This document shows positions 27,538-41,251 of a stretch of 64,000 nt of DNA, in pieces (within the stretch, counting starts at the first letter, position 1; every line of letters begins with the position of its first letter). The position numbers and the translations under genes are program-made. The notes beneath the pieces were generated by a model. It made no database searches, was not told the DNA's origin, and saw nothing but the letters and a program-made list of their open reading frames with translations. Source of the DNA: Strigops habroptila (Eukaryota; Chordata; Aves; Psittaciformes; Psittacidae); contig NC_044282.2 in the NCBI RefSeq assembly GCF_004027225.2, positions 55,880,397 to 55,944,396 of the forward strand, in the 5' to 3' direction.

Positions 27538-27897
27538 AAATCATAGAGTCACAGAATGGTTTGGGTTGGAAGGGACCTTAAAACTCATCCAGTTCTACCC
27601 CCCTGTCATGGGCAGGGACACCTTCCACTAGACCAGGTTGCTCCAAGCCCCGTCCAACCTGGCCTTGAACACTGCCAGGGATGAGGCAGCCACAGCTTCT
27701 CTGGGCACCCTGTGCCAGTGCCTCAGCACCCTCACAGTAAGAATTTTTTCCTAATACCTAATCTCTATCTCCTCTCTGTCAGTTTAAAACCATTCACCCT
27801 TGTCCTGTCACTACATGCCCTTGTAAAAAGTCCATCTCCAGCTTTCTTGTATGCCCCTGTGGGTACTGGAAGCTGCTCTAAGGTCTCCCAGGAGACC
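27538..27897 (-). mobile_element. CR1 LINE 3' fragment, minus strand
   Basis: A reverse-complement CR1 of ~360 bp. It opens with the 3' tail (ATCATAGAGTCACAGAATGG, GGGTTGGAAGGGACCTTAAA) and continues through GGGCAGGGACACCTTCCACT, CTGGCCTTGAACACTGCCAG and CACCCTTGTCCTGTCACTAC to the truncation near 27897. Confidence 0.95.
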
Positions 27898-28658
27898 TTA
27901 AATTTGCAGGAACAAGTCAAAGGAGCTGCTCTGTACTTGCAGACATTTAACTAGCAGCAAATCTGGTTCAGGAGTTCCCAAACCTGAATCTACGTCTGAA
28001 CCTGTGGAAGCGTGTGGAAAGCTCCTGCTGGCTGCAGTGAGCTTTGGGCCACATATAGCCAAAGTCTCCTTGGTCACTCAACATGTTTTCCACAACAACT
28101 ATTCTCTTTAGTTAGTTGCACTGTTAAAAATACCTTAAAATAGAAGTATTTAATGAGGAGTAAGCCTAGTCGTATTTATGTTAAATTTGGTTTCTTTGTA
28201 GGCTGGTTTTAGGGAGCTTTTTTATGTTTAGGAGCAGGCCTGGATCAGGCCCCTGTGTTGAGATTCTCTCTTCGGCTGCTTCCCACTTGCTCCTTGCCTG
28301 CTTTTATCTGCTGGGCCAGGAAGCTCCACTGTGCAAGCAACAGCTCTTCAGTGTGTCTGTATAATGTTTGGTACTATATGAGTTATAACCGATTGCATTA
28401 AGAATAATAAGAAGAATATATTTCCATTTTAGAACCTAAATTACCAGAAGGCAAAGGTAACAATATGGTACCTTTTGGTACCATATTTGTGTTTGGCTCT
28501 CCTCCTGCCTTATCCATTCTGGATGAGGCTTCAAACTGAAAATGGAAATGAGCCGCTGATGTGACCAAGACATTAATTTTTCACTCCTTCCTTCCCCCCC
28601 CCCCAGCACTTAAATTTACATGTAGCTCAGGTTGAAACTGTGTGTCTTGTTTTGGCAG
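27898..28658. other. Non-coding, upstream of FKBP1B exon
   Basis: Probably FKBP1B intron. It holds a perfect 11-bp-arm hairpin at 28462-28487 and a run of eleven C at 28594-28604. The polypyrimidine tract and AG of the acceptor end at 28658. Confidence 0.6.
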
Positions 28659-30587
<1,929 letters not shown>

Positions 30588-31155
30588 ATCTTCTCAAGGG
30601 AGTTGGCTGGAGACATCTGTTAATACCCATCCATCCTTTCTCGCCTTGCCAGCAGTGGGAGAAACCTTCACTGGAATCCCAGTCTTCCCTGCTCAAGCTG
30701 TCCTGTCACTAGCGCCTGCTGTTCAGTTTCTTACGCCTTCCTTCTCTTTTTTAACTTTGTGGTGTCCATATTTGCCTTCTATTAGAAGCTTTGCTTTTGG
30801 GAAAATTGTCTACTGTTGTAACATTTTCAAGTTGTACATTTTATTTAATTTGCATGTAAGAAGAATTCACAGTGATGATTGAAAATATATATAAATATAA
30901 ATATATATATATTCCTTATTGAAAAACCACTGCCTTACTGTACACTTAAACCAAGAAGAAAACAAACCACAAAAGGTGCTCAAAGAACAATCCAGTGTAC
31001 GCCTTGTACATGAACGGGCATTAGCCAAACAGAGTTACCTGCGCTGCCACTTTTCTCAACTTGTACGTTCTTCTTGCTGCTGTTTTAAAGAATACTGTCT
31101 CATTTAAGAATTAAAAGTATATATAGGAAACAATAAAATCTTGATACTTTACAGT
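30588..31155 (+). terminator. FKBP1B 3' UTR and polyadenylation signal
   Basis: Sequence after the FKBP1B stop. It is AT-rich, with a TA-rich run at 30884-30912. An AATAAA hexamer at 31132-31137 is preceded by ATTAAA near 31110, so cleavage would be expected about 15-25 bases downstream. The boundary is inferred from the hexamer; no transcript evidence is available. Confidence 0.7.
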
Positions 31156-31477
31156 TTCTATTTCCTGTTTTTATCCTCCTGCCACTGGAATTCTTTTTGG
31201 TGTATGAGAAGTTCTTCTAACAACCATCAATGCATTTTTTGTTAATTCTTTCTCTTCTTACATGAAACACACACACTTCCATGTGCTGCTGCTGTTACAG
31301 TGGAAGATCGCTGTGGGACCAGAGGTACCAGGAACATGCAAGTAAGGGCTGCTGGGACACAGAGGTTTCCTGGCTCCATCTACCCTGCCCTGCTCGTGGC
31401 CCCACACCTCTGCCAAAATTTGGCTGCTGAAGGGATGGAAGGTGATACTTCTCAAAGACAGACATCCACTGTTGGTG

Positions 31478-32325
31478 CAGGGATGCCATCCAGAGGGACC
31501 TGGACAGGCTGAGTCACAGGCCAGTGCAAACCTCATGACATTCAACAAGGCCAAGTGCAGGGTCCTGCACCTGGACCAGGGCAATCCCAAGCACAAATAC
31601 AGGCTGGGTGGAAACTGGATCGAGAGCAGTCCTGCAGAGAAGGACTTGGGAGTGCTGGTTGATGAAAAGCTCAATGTGAGCCAACAATGTGCGCTCGCAG
31701 CCAGAAGCCAACTGTATCCTGGGCTGCATCAAAAGGAGTGTGGCAGCAGGTCGAGGGAGGTGATTCTCCCCTTCTACTCCGCTCTCATGAGACCCTACCT
31801 GCAGTCCTGCATCCAGCTCTGGGGGCCCCAGCATATGAGGGACATGGAGTATTTGGGCTGAGTCCAGAGGAGGCCACGAAGATGATCAGGGGCCTTTCCT
31901 ATGCTCTCCTATGAAGACAGGCTGAAAGAGCTGGACTTGTTCAGCCTGGAGAAGGCTCCAGGGAGACCTTAGAGCAGCTTCAGGTACCTAAAGGAGGGAG
32001 GCCTACAGGAAATCTGGAGAGGGAGTTTTTGCAAGGACATGGAGGGACAGGACAAGGGGGAATGGCTTTAAACTGAAGAAGGGGAGATTTAGATGAGCTG
32101 TAAGGAAGAAATTCTTCCCTGTGAGGGTGGTGAGACACTGGTGCAGGTTGCCCAGAGAAGCTGTGGCTGCCCCATCCCTGGCAGTGTTCAAGGCCAGGTT
32201 GGACACAGGGGCTTGGAGCAACCTGGTCTAGTGGTAGGTGTCCCTACCCCTGGCAGAGGGATTGGAACTAGATGAGCTTTAAGGCCTCTTCCAACCAAAA
32301 CCATTCTACCATTCTATGATTTCAC
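31478..32325 (+). mobile_element. CR1 LINE with partial ORF2, plus strand
   Basis: An ~850 bp 5'-truncated CR1. It begins near GGGATGCCATCCAGAGGGAC. The plus frame through 31861 shows ORF2 C-terminal wording ([46 protein letters not shown]) with frame breaks. The CR1 3' UTR follows and ends at AACCATTCTACCATTCTATG. It is a dead copy starting ~320 bp after the FKBP1B poly(A) signal. Confidence 0.95.
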
Positions 32326-34049
32326 TAATAGCTCTTCTATGTAGGACAGGCTAATTTCCTGTTAATATACAACGAATCAGCCCTGTCACGGCTTGATGCC
32401 CACTAGCTCTCCCCAATTCCTTTGCCCCTGCCCCAGCCACTGTTGCACTGTCTGGGTCAGCACTGGGTTGCAGATCATAGGCTGCTGCAGTAGTTGCAGG
32501 TGTGAGTTCCTCTACAGGTCTTGGTTGACTGTAACACAGCCCTGTCACATCTGCCAAACACAGGTCGATGCAGCACACTGGCCTAAAGCTGCTCCTACCA
32601 CTGGCCCAGTTTAAGTTAGTTGCCCTTTAAAAAAAAGAAAAAAAACCCATCAAGCATCTGACTTGGGACCCTTCCTGAACGCTTTGACAGTGAGCTGTGA
32701 TGCAGAGGATTGGCTCAGCACACCTAGAATGGCTGTGTGTTCCCTCCATCACGTCCTGGTACTGCAGCCAGCAAGCTCCTACCACATCTAAAATGAGCAG
32801 GGGGGCATCACTCTGCCCCTCTGCAAGTAAAACACATATTCCTGGTCACATTCAGCCTCCCTGTCTCTCTCTGCAGCACTGCTATGCGCTTCCCTTTCGC
32901 CCTCAACAGCTCTACCCAGCCATTACCGAGCCCGTAAAATCCTTATTACAGCTGGCTGCTGAAGTGCTCCCCCTCATCACCCTGTCTCTGCAGAGGCCGG
33001 TGCTGGAAGCAGAGCGTGTTACATTTTTCATGCCAATTTCATTAAAAAAAAAAAAAATTATATCTGAAAGGAAAACTAATTGTGCTTTGTGATACTTTGG
33101 GAAATTAAGTCTTCAAGGAAATGTAATCTCCAGCTCTTTATTTGACTGCAAATGCATTAATTTATTTAATTGTATCATCGATCAACACAGTACATATAAT
33201 TATTACCACTATAAAATGGATTGGAAGAAATTTACTGTCATTGCCTGTGTAATCAGATATGCTCTTGTTACTAATTTCTAAACAGCATCGATGGAAAAAA
33301 AAAAATGACCTTCCAGGCTTAATTTCATGCCCTACTTCCTGAAAAATTAAATGGGAAGTGAGCACACACAAAAACCAGCACAGATGCAGAGTACAAGGCT
33401 GGTAACATCTGCCTTATTTGCTGCCCCCTCTGCCATTCATATAACTGATCTCATTTCCCTGTCCTTTGATATTACATTTCAAACAAAATCTTGAGCAGAC
33501 CTCATCAAAACAATCCTCTGGGCATTAGATTTCCATTCCCTCTGTCTTGCAGGTACAAATTATTATTTCATTTTACATGTGCAGGGACATTGAAAGCCCT
33601 GAACAGGCACTAGAAGAAAAAGTATGAAATGGAATATTTAATGAAAGGCAGCAGCTGAGCTCTCAGAGAAATCAAAAGCTGCTGATCTTGAGGATTCATT
33701 GAAGGCATTTTTATTAATCTTATTACCCTAAAGAATTGCTTTTTATATATGTTTTTGAAACAGCATCAAATCCTCATCAAAACAGCCACTGCAGTGCAAG
33801 CACCACACTCTCTGCTATTGACAGAAGCAATGTGGTATTTGCATACGATTTTAAACAAGGCCAGGAGCCTGTGGCACCACTACCAACACTTCAGTGGTTT
33901 ATTATCAGTATTTAATATTATTTGAAGCATAAATCCAGCATGGTAACAAGCACCTCCACTTTCTGTTACAGCCAGGGGCCTTCTAAATGCCCACCAACTT
34001 GTGTGAATGGCCCTTGTTTGGCACATGTATATGTGTGTGTACATATGGC
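32326..34049. other. Non-coding intergenic DNA
   Basis: Unique sequence between the CR1 and the LTR. It has short A runs near 32630 and 33043. No exon is supported; the apparent 131-aa frame at 32697-33092 shows no recognisable domain. Confidence 0.55.
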
Positions 34050-34619
34050 TGTCCTGGGTTCAGCTATAGCAGTCATTTTTCTCCTTCTTAGTAGCTGGTG
34101 CAGTGCTGTGTTTTTTAACTTTCAGCCTGGGAACAACGCTGATAACACCGATGTTTTTAGTTGTTGCTAAGTAATGTTTATTCCAACCAAGGACTTTCTC
34201 AGTCTCATGCTTTGCCAGGGAGGAGGGGAAGCCGGGAGGAAGCAGAGACAGGACACCTGACCCAAACTGGCCAAACGGGTATTCCATACCACAGCACGTC
34301 ATGCCCAGTATATAAACCGGGGGGAGTTACGCGGAAGGCCCAGATCACTGCTTGGGTCGGGCTGGGTATCGGTTGGCGGGTGGTGAGCAATTGTATCCTC
34401 TCCCCTTGTTATTTCACTAATCGTTATTATCATTGGTGGTAGCAGTAGTGGTTTTGTGTTATACCTTAGTTGCGGGACTGCTCTTATCTCAACCCGTGGC
34501 AGTTACATTCTTCCCATTCTCCTCCCCATCCCTCCGGGAGCGGGGGGAGGAAGAAGGGGGGGGGGAGTGCGCGAGCGGCTGTGTGGTTCTGAGTTACCGG
34601 CTGGGCTCAAACCACGACA
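34050..34619 (+). mobile_element. Solo LTR of an endogenous retrovirus (copy 1) with 5-bp TSD
   Basis: A 570-bp LTR with canonical TG...CA ends: it starts TGTCCTGGGTTCAGC and ends AACCACGACA. It is flanked by perfect 5-bp direct repeats ATGGC at 34045-34049 and 34620-34624. A TATA-like element (TATAAA) is at 34311-34316 and a G-rich run at 34538-34565. No gag, pol or env sequence is adjacent, so it is a solo LTR left by recombination. The 5-bp duplication fits an ERVL-like (class III) avian element; that class call is an inference. A second, very similar copy lies at 56011-56567. Confidence 0.92.
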
Positions 34620-34624
34620 ATGGC

Positions 34625-37017
34625 ACATAGATATTGATACATATATACACACACACGGTGGAGGCAGTTTGTAACATTTGAAAGCTATGGATGCTCACAC
34701 AGAAGCAATAGGATTTCATTCATTTAAACATTTTTAAGGCAAGCTGGGTTTTGCTTGAGAAATTTAGGTTTGTATAATCTGACAGACAAGCCCCCAAAAC
34801 CAAGCTGGCATGGGAGAAGTAATAGCTCACCTAAGAACAACAGCAGATTGCTGCTGCTTCGCATTTAATGTACCTGTGACACAGCTGCACCTGACCAGAG
34901 GAGCAGCACAGGTCAGAGCATGACATTTCTCTGCTTCAGAGATGACCACAGCAGCTCACGGGCTCCAAGTCTCCCATCACCTGGTTCCTGACTGCAGGGA
35001 CAGCTCTCTGGGGCCTGCAAGGCTGCAGGAAGCAGCATAGCTTTTAGGAAAGGACATGGGTATGAAGAGCCACAAAGTGAGGACAAGACTTTTTACTAGA
35101 CACACTGGATGTAACTCTCACTTGCATCCCAAAAACTGGTCTGCAACAGAGGACAAGGCAGACCCACTGGCCAGGCACCAGGTGGGATTTCGAGCACCCA
35201 CTCAAAGCTGAAATTGCACTCCAGCCATTTCAGCTACCTCCTCACAGGTGCTCAGGGGTGAAAGAGCCAGCTCGGAGTATCACTGCCACCCTTCACACTC
35301 CTCCTCACCAGCTGAGGAAGAACAAAGGATGTGCACAGCACACAGCAGCTGCAGGGAACTTCCTCCACATGCGTGTCAGACATGGTACCCAGAGCTGGGC
35401 GCCCATCCCCATCACTCACATGCTGAACACGTGTTCACGTATGGCGACAGATGCTCTACAAAATCTTACCTGAACCACGAGCCTTCAGGCAACACAGGAC
35501 TTGCTTTCTGAAAGGAAAGCTTACATGCCGAAGTAGCACAGCATAAAGCAAGCCTTGCTGAAAAAACCACAAAACTATGTAGACACACATTTATTTTTCT
35601 ACTAAATGGACCCAAAACCACCACGGTTCTTTACGTGACAATTTTCAAGAAAAATCTAAGGATAAGAAAACAGAAACATCCCTTTATGACAGTCCAATGC
35701 ACTGAAAAAAAACCCACCCTAACTTAAACTACAGATCCTCAGACAAAGTATGTTTGCATCTACCCATGTTCTGCCCTGGCTGCAAGTTGTCTGCTCAGGG
35801 AGTTAAATACCACATCCAAGCAGATAAATCCTCCCGAGGCAGGATACTACTGACATTCACGCAACTCCCAGCGGGTTCAGAACAGAGGTAGAGGTGATTC
35901 TTTTCCACTTCCAAAACACAGAGTATGCATAACCCATGTAGCACACTAATTTTTATTCGTAGGACGAGTGCTGAAAAAAACCGAGCCAAACAATTTACAT
36001 CTGTTTTTCTTCCACCAGATGCTACATCTAAGAACTTCTGTACATGAAATATATTACAGTTCAAACACACCAAGTAGAAAACAATCACACTCCAGGTATT
36101 GAAAATTACCACCTTCACTTACTGCCTCGTTTTAGTCTGGTGTTCTCTACTTAAACACTAAAAGGCATAGGGTTTATTCCTGTCACTCCTAACACGGTAC
36201 ATGTAATAACGTTCCTGTATCACCCTGCAGCGATGCACTATTAGAGCAAGATTATTTTACTGCAGCTTATTAGCTTTGTCTCAATCACTGGGAATGATTT
36301 GATTGAAGTCACCTAAACAGTTGGATTCTTTTAAAAGGGCAATAATTTTCTGTAGTTTGTAAAAGAAACTGTTATAAGCATGGATTTGGGCTTGCTTTGT
36401 TTCTAGTAAGTAGCCACCTAATGATCACATAAGGAAATGAGGTTCCTTCAAACAATCCAACACTCCCAGAGGGAGAAAGGCACAACAATTTGGGTAACAT
36501 ATACAGGTGTGAAGTATCAAACCATACTAAATTCTTCTTTAAAAAGCACAAAAAAATCCCTGTGACAGGGAGACTAACTGAAATGCTCCATTTTCAGAAA
36601 GTAGCAAATGACATTTACCTGCCTGCAGCCAGCTCAGGCAGAGCCCCTTCAGTTCTCTGGATTAACTGCTGACATGCTGGAAACCTGCCCTGGAGGCTGG
36701 GTGGAACTTCAGGAGGTGCAAAACGCTCAACCTGCTTGGTCCCATCTTGAAAGGTCCTGCTAGAAACAGGACTGGGGTTACGCTGCACTTACCAGGTCAC
36801 TCTGACAACACGGAGAAGCCGTGTCCATTTATGGAGATTTAATCTTAAAGCAGATCTTCCAATGTTTTACATTTAGTTACTTCTAATGTGAAGATCTAAA
36901 GATTCAAATTACAGCTTATAAAATTTAAAGGAAAAAGTTATACTTCATTGAGAATTCCTATGTTTAGGTCAAGAACTCAGCAGCAGGGCTGGAAAACAGT
37001 TTCCCAAAAAGGGGAGT
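34625..37017. other. Intergenic DNA and probable SF3B6 3' UTR
   Basis: Sequence between the LTR and the SF3B6 stop codon. The part nearest 37017 must include the SF3B6 3' UTR on the minus strand. I see no single convincing minus-strand AATAAA close by; candidates are the TTTATT near 36168 and one near 35590. No other gene is supported. Confidence 0.5.
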
Positions 37018-40000
37018 TTATTTTGGTGGGTCTGTATTAATTCCGTATTTTTCCTTGAGAAGTTTAAGCTGTTCCTCTTTCTTCTTTGTGTCCATCTTTT
37101 GGAATGCCTGGAATTAGGAAGAGAAAAGATGTGAGGGAAAAAAAAACCCCAAATCTCATCTCCTGACATTTTATTGCCTAGTAACTGCAACTAACATCAC
37201 TACGAACTACACCACCGTCACACACCAACAGCAGCTTTTAATCCTTGGCGTCAGAGAATGCCTCAGTACCCTGCACAGCATCAAGCCACAGGCAGAACAT
37301 CTTTCTACCTGCACACAAGATCTCACATCCTGCTGCAAATGTGCAGCTGTAAGCCCCTGCTTCCTCTTCTCCAAAGTACAGCCTCCAGAAACATGTTTTT
37401 TAACACCTTTTTTTCCACACAGATCACCAAGTAAAGATGAAATCCTGACAATTTATCCAATCCATTCCCACTGCCAGTTTAGATTTATTTCTTAAAATTA
37501 TCCAAGCACCTCTCTTTTCAAATTGAATTTCTTTTTGTGCTAGCTGTGTTCACAGGTAACTTAAACCCCCCCAAGTGTACGTACCCTGTTCGCATTATAG
37601 TACAGAACAACAAGGTATCTGTTGCACACGTTGAATCCTGATAGGTGATCACAAGCATTTTTGGCATCGAAGATGTCTTCATAGACCACATAGGCTGTTC
37701 CTCTAGTTTCAGGAGTGTTTCCACTGCTAGGCAAGATGAATTTTAATGTTCAACAAAATTAACAAGAAATAGCTCTACTGGCCTTCAGCACCGACTGAGA
37801 TTAGATTAACTAATGCAACTTCATGAGAAAACATTTTATTGTTATTTATTTCTAAATCACAGAACTGTTTGAGTTGGAAAGGACTTTCAGTATCATCTAG
37901 TTCCAACCCTCCTGCCATGGGCAGGGACACCTTCCACTAGACCAGGTTGCTCCAAGCCCCTGTGTCCAGCCTGGCCTTGAACACTGCCAGGGATGGGGCA
38001 GCCACAGCTTCTCTGGGCAACCTGCACCAGTGTCTCACCACCCTCACAGGGACGAATTTCTTCCTAATACCTAATCTAAATCTCCCCTCTTTCAGTTTAA
38101 AGCCATTATCCCTTGTCCTGTCAAGATATTAAAACACATTCCCACTTTCCACACGAATCTCCACTTACAGTTCAGAGACAGGACAATGAAAGAGAAGCAT
38201 GTGCTGCATTATGCTCCTTAAGGGAAATTCACCTCTCCACAACAGCGATCAGAAGCTGTTGCTGTCAGGGGTTGTCATATTTCTGGAAATGCTTTAAGTT
38301 TTCATTACAGCCATTAGCTTGGTTTATTTAATATTACAAAGCTGGGCTGTCAGTTAATGGCTGGCTGGATCAGATGTCTCCCCAGGATGGAACACGGCTC
38401 TGGGCATATCACAAAGTCAATTTAAAAGAGTCAAAACAGCCTCGCTGGTGCAAGACCAGGTCAGGTACACAACCATCGCCTATCAGGCCATCAATCTAAT
38501 TTCCTTTGCCTGAGAGGCTGGAGACATGTCTGGGCACATAAGCCTAACCAGCCCAGAGAGATTGCAGAGTTTACAAATCCAAAAGACCTCAGCTAAAAAG
38601 TTAGTTACAGCAAACTTAATAACCAGAAGGACTGTCTCCAAGGTGCCTGCTTCTCAGAAGAGAACTCCTGAGGATAAACGATACCACACATATCCACACC
38701 AGAATACATACAAAAGCAAAGAGGACAGCGGGATAAAAACCACACTAGGCACACAAGTGACTGCAACAGGAGTTCCATGTTATGGATGTTTCTGTGGCAA
38801 ATATGAGTCAGTAGTTCTGAACAAACCTTTGGACATATACACCAGTGCATCACTGATGGAAAGCTCCCCCAATACATCTTAATTCTTTATGTCCCACTGT
38901 CACGCTGTTCTAACTTACACATTTTCAGGAACCCCTAAATATTTGTTCTCCTTTATACTTACTAGTGAAGAATTCCACCTATGTGGCCAAGCAGTAAGTT
39001 TACTTTAGCCACTTCTGTGGTCACTTTTGTTGTGCTTCCCTGCACGAGAAGGATCTCACTAGCTCCACCTTCCAACACAGCACCAGAAGTATGACTGATC
39101 CCCCCATTCTTGTTTGTTTACTGAGGCAATTTTAGATGTAAACCTCACTTTATTCTGTACGGTGCACAAACACGCTATGGCTCCAAAATGAGCACTTCTA
39201 TTTGGGGTATTTAAGTTTGGTCTGTTTAACTGTTTACGTATTTACATCCTGCACAGTCAAAACAATTCAGTACATTGTGGATTAATTACCCTCCCCAGTC
39301 CCAGAGCATGGGGAAATGGAGAGTGATATAAATGAATGATTTATAAACATACATTCCACTTTAACCTTATCAGCAACAGAGATGCTGCAGGTTATTTTGC
39401 CACCAGTACAAAAAAACCAACCTATGTCAAATATAAACTACATTTCCTTTCTATTTGTACACCTATTGAGATGTGACTTACAATGTTTTAAGTACTGAAC
39501 ACCAAATTTAATTTCCTCCCCCTCCCTTCCTAAATATTTTTCAGAAGGGGAAAAAAGAAAAATCCTTTTGTGGGAGTGCCAGTACTCTAACCAGCCTTAC
39601 TATGGTTCCCAAAAGTTCTTCCTGAATTCCAGCTTCAGCCAACTCTTCCCTAGAACCTTAGTGGAACATAATACTAACCAAATGAAATTATGGTTTAATC
39701 TGCAGCGTTCAGACAGTAGTGAGGGTAACAAGGAACATCAGAGCTCAGGTCTTTAATGTTTGAAGTAACTAAGAAAAGAACCTCAATTTGCTGTATAACC
39801 TCAATGCATTTTAGAACAGAATTCCAGCCAGATTTCCATCATCCACAGCTGTGTGGCTTGGGGACAAGCTGTGTCTGAAGCACAGGGAGTTGTTTCTGGT
39901 GCTTGTTTCTAGCCAACCGGCCCAACAGCAACAGTAATAGCTCTATTTTCACATCAGTCAAGTATCTAATACTCACTAAATACGAGAACTGATTGTTTTC

Positions 40001-40811
40001 GACTTTTGCCTTTCTCATTTTTACCTGCAGTTAAGATAAAAGGTTAAATACATCTCAGGTGTGCTTAGGAGAATCTCCCATATTTTTACTGGCACACTTA
40101 AGACCACATCAGAATTAAGCTTTTTCACCTTATCTACCTAAAAACCATCATTTTTTAAGGAATTCTCACATAAGAGAAATATCACACCCACCTCTGGCAC
40201 ACACGGATGCTGCTACAGTGCACTTAACTTTTTCAGCTACAAAATCCAGTTGCTACCTAGTACAATAAGAATGCTGATACTAGAGCTGATTAAATCCTTA
40301 ACTTTTCAAAAAGAACTAAAATACTTACACTCTGATTTGTCGAATAGGCCCGTACTTCCCAAAAATATCGTACATTTCTTCCGCGGTGATTTTATATGGC
40401 AGGTTCCTAATATACAGTATCCGATTGACTTCTGGAGGCAGCCGAATCTGATGTAGAAACAACATACGGCGCGTTAGACCTAGTGTGCTCACTTCAAACC
40501 TTACAAAGCCGCTGCCTACGAGTTAAATCTTGGGGCTAGCATCACCGAGACAGCCTGTGTGCTCCACAGGTCCTTTTTTAACCCTCCACGGGTTAAAACC
40601 TGACGTGTTTCTATCAAACAAGAGGCCTGCCTGGAGGGCAATGGGCTCCTTTGGCCGGGGACGCGGAAAGAAGCGCAGGCCCGGCGGGAAGGCCTGCCCT
40701 CAGCCCCCGGGCCGGCGGGCTTCTCCTCAGCACCACGGAGCGCTGAGGCGGGCCGGGGAGCGCGCAGGGGAGAGCACTCACGTTGGCTCGCTTGGCCGCT
40801 TGCATCGCCAT
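37018..40811 (-). CDS. SF3B6: SF3B6 (SF3b 14 kDa subunit, p14), complete CDS in four exons
   Basis: A nuclear spliceosome component of U2 snRNP SF3b that contacts the branch-point adenosine and binds SF3B1. Exons on the minus strand: 40782-40811 (ATG 40809-40811), 40329-40447, 37585-37723 and 37018-37107 (stop 37018-37020). All junctions are GT-AG and in phase. The total is 378 nt, or 125 aa, equal to the known family length. The single RRM shows RNP2 as ILYIRNLPY and RNP1 as [10 protein letters not shown]. Tyr22, known to contact the branch adenosine, is present. The C-terminus ends [10 protein letters not shown] after a KKKEEQ helix. The start codon is chosen because [10 protein letters not shown] is the conserved N-terminus and lies in the CpG island. 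It converges with FKBP1B and is tandem to TP53I3. Confidence 0.98.
37853..38130 (-). mobile_element. CR1 LINE 3' fragment in SF3B6 intron
   Basis: A reverse-complement CR1 of ~280 bp, recognised from AATCACAGAACTGTTTGAGT, GGGCAGGGACACCTTCCACT, CTGGCCTTGAACACTGCCAG and TTTAAAGCCATTATCCCTTG. It lies between SF3B6 coding exons 3 and 2, in the same strand sense as the gene. Confidence 0.95.
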
Positions 40812-41115
40812 GGCGCCGGACGGAGGGAGGGAGCGGGCTGCGGCCTGGGGGAGAAGCACCAGCAGGGACGAGAGCCTCGGCAGGCAGCGCCGCTCTCCTC
40901 AGCGGGGGACCCGGATGCTATCCCGGCGTGCTCCGCGCCGGAAGGGCAGCTCGACACACGCGGGCGGGGAGGCACGTCCCCTCCGTGTCCCCGCCCCGCG
41001 GCCCCGGCGCCGCTGTCGGCAGGTCCCGTTGGGCGCCGCCTGCGACTCCCGGTCTCCGGCTCACGGCCGGGCTGCGGGAAGCAGGCGGTCAAGGAGCGGG
41101 GAGCTGGGCCCGGCC
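40620..41115. promoter_or_regulatory. CpG island promoter of SF3B6
   Basis: A ~500 bp block, very GC-rich with dense CG dinucleotides, in an otherwise AT-rich window. It covers SF3B6 exon 1, its 5' UTR and upstream sequence. This is a typical TATA-less housekeeping promoter. In mammals FAM228B starts divergently from the same island; a plus-strand start here is possible but I could not identify the matching first exon. Confidence 0.85.
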
Positions 41116-41164
41116 CTTCCCTCCAACATTCAAGACACGGTGCTAGAGCTGCAAATACGAATCG

Positions 41165-41170
41165 TTTATT
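41165..41170 (-). terminator. TP53I3 poly(A) signal
   Basis: TTTATT on the plus strand gives AATAAA on the minus strand, about 80 bases past the TP53I3 stop codon. It implies a very short 3' UTR ending near 41145, inside the edge of the SF3B6 CpG island. Confidence 0.7.
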
Positions 41171-41251
41171 GAGCGCGTCTGTGAGGCACTGCTTTACCCC
41201 TCCTTTTTGGCGCCCTCCCACAATAAATGGTTCCGACGCGGAAGCAGAAGT

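Noticed and set aside
31442-31861. 139-codon frame resembling a reverse transcriptase C-terminus
   Set aside because: It is part of a CR1 ORF2 with frame breaks and the 3' UTR attached; it is annotated as a mobile element, not a gene.
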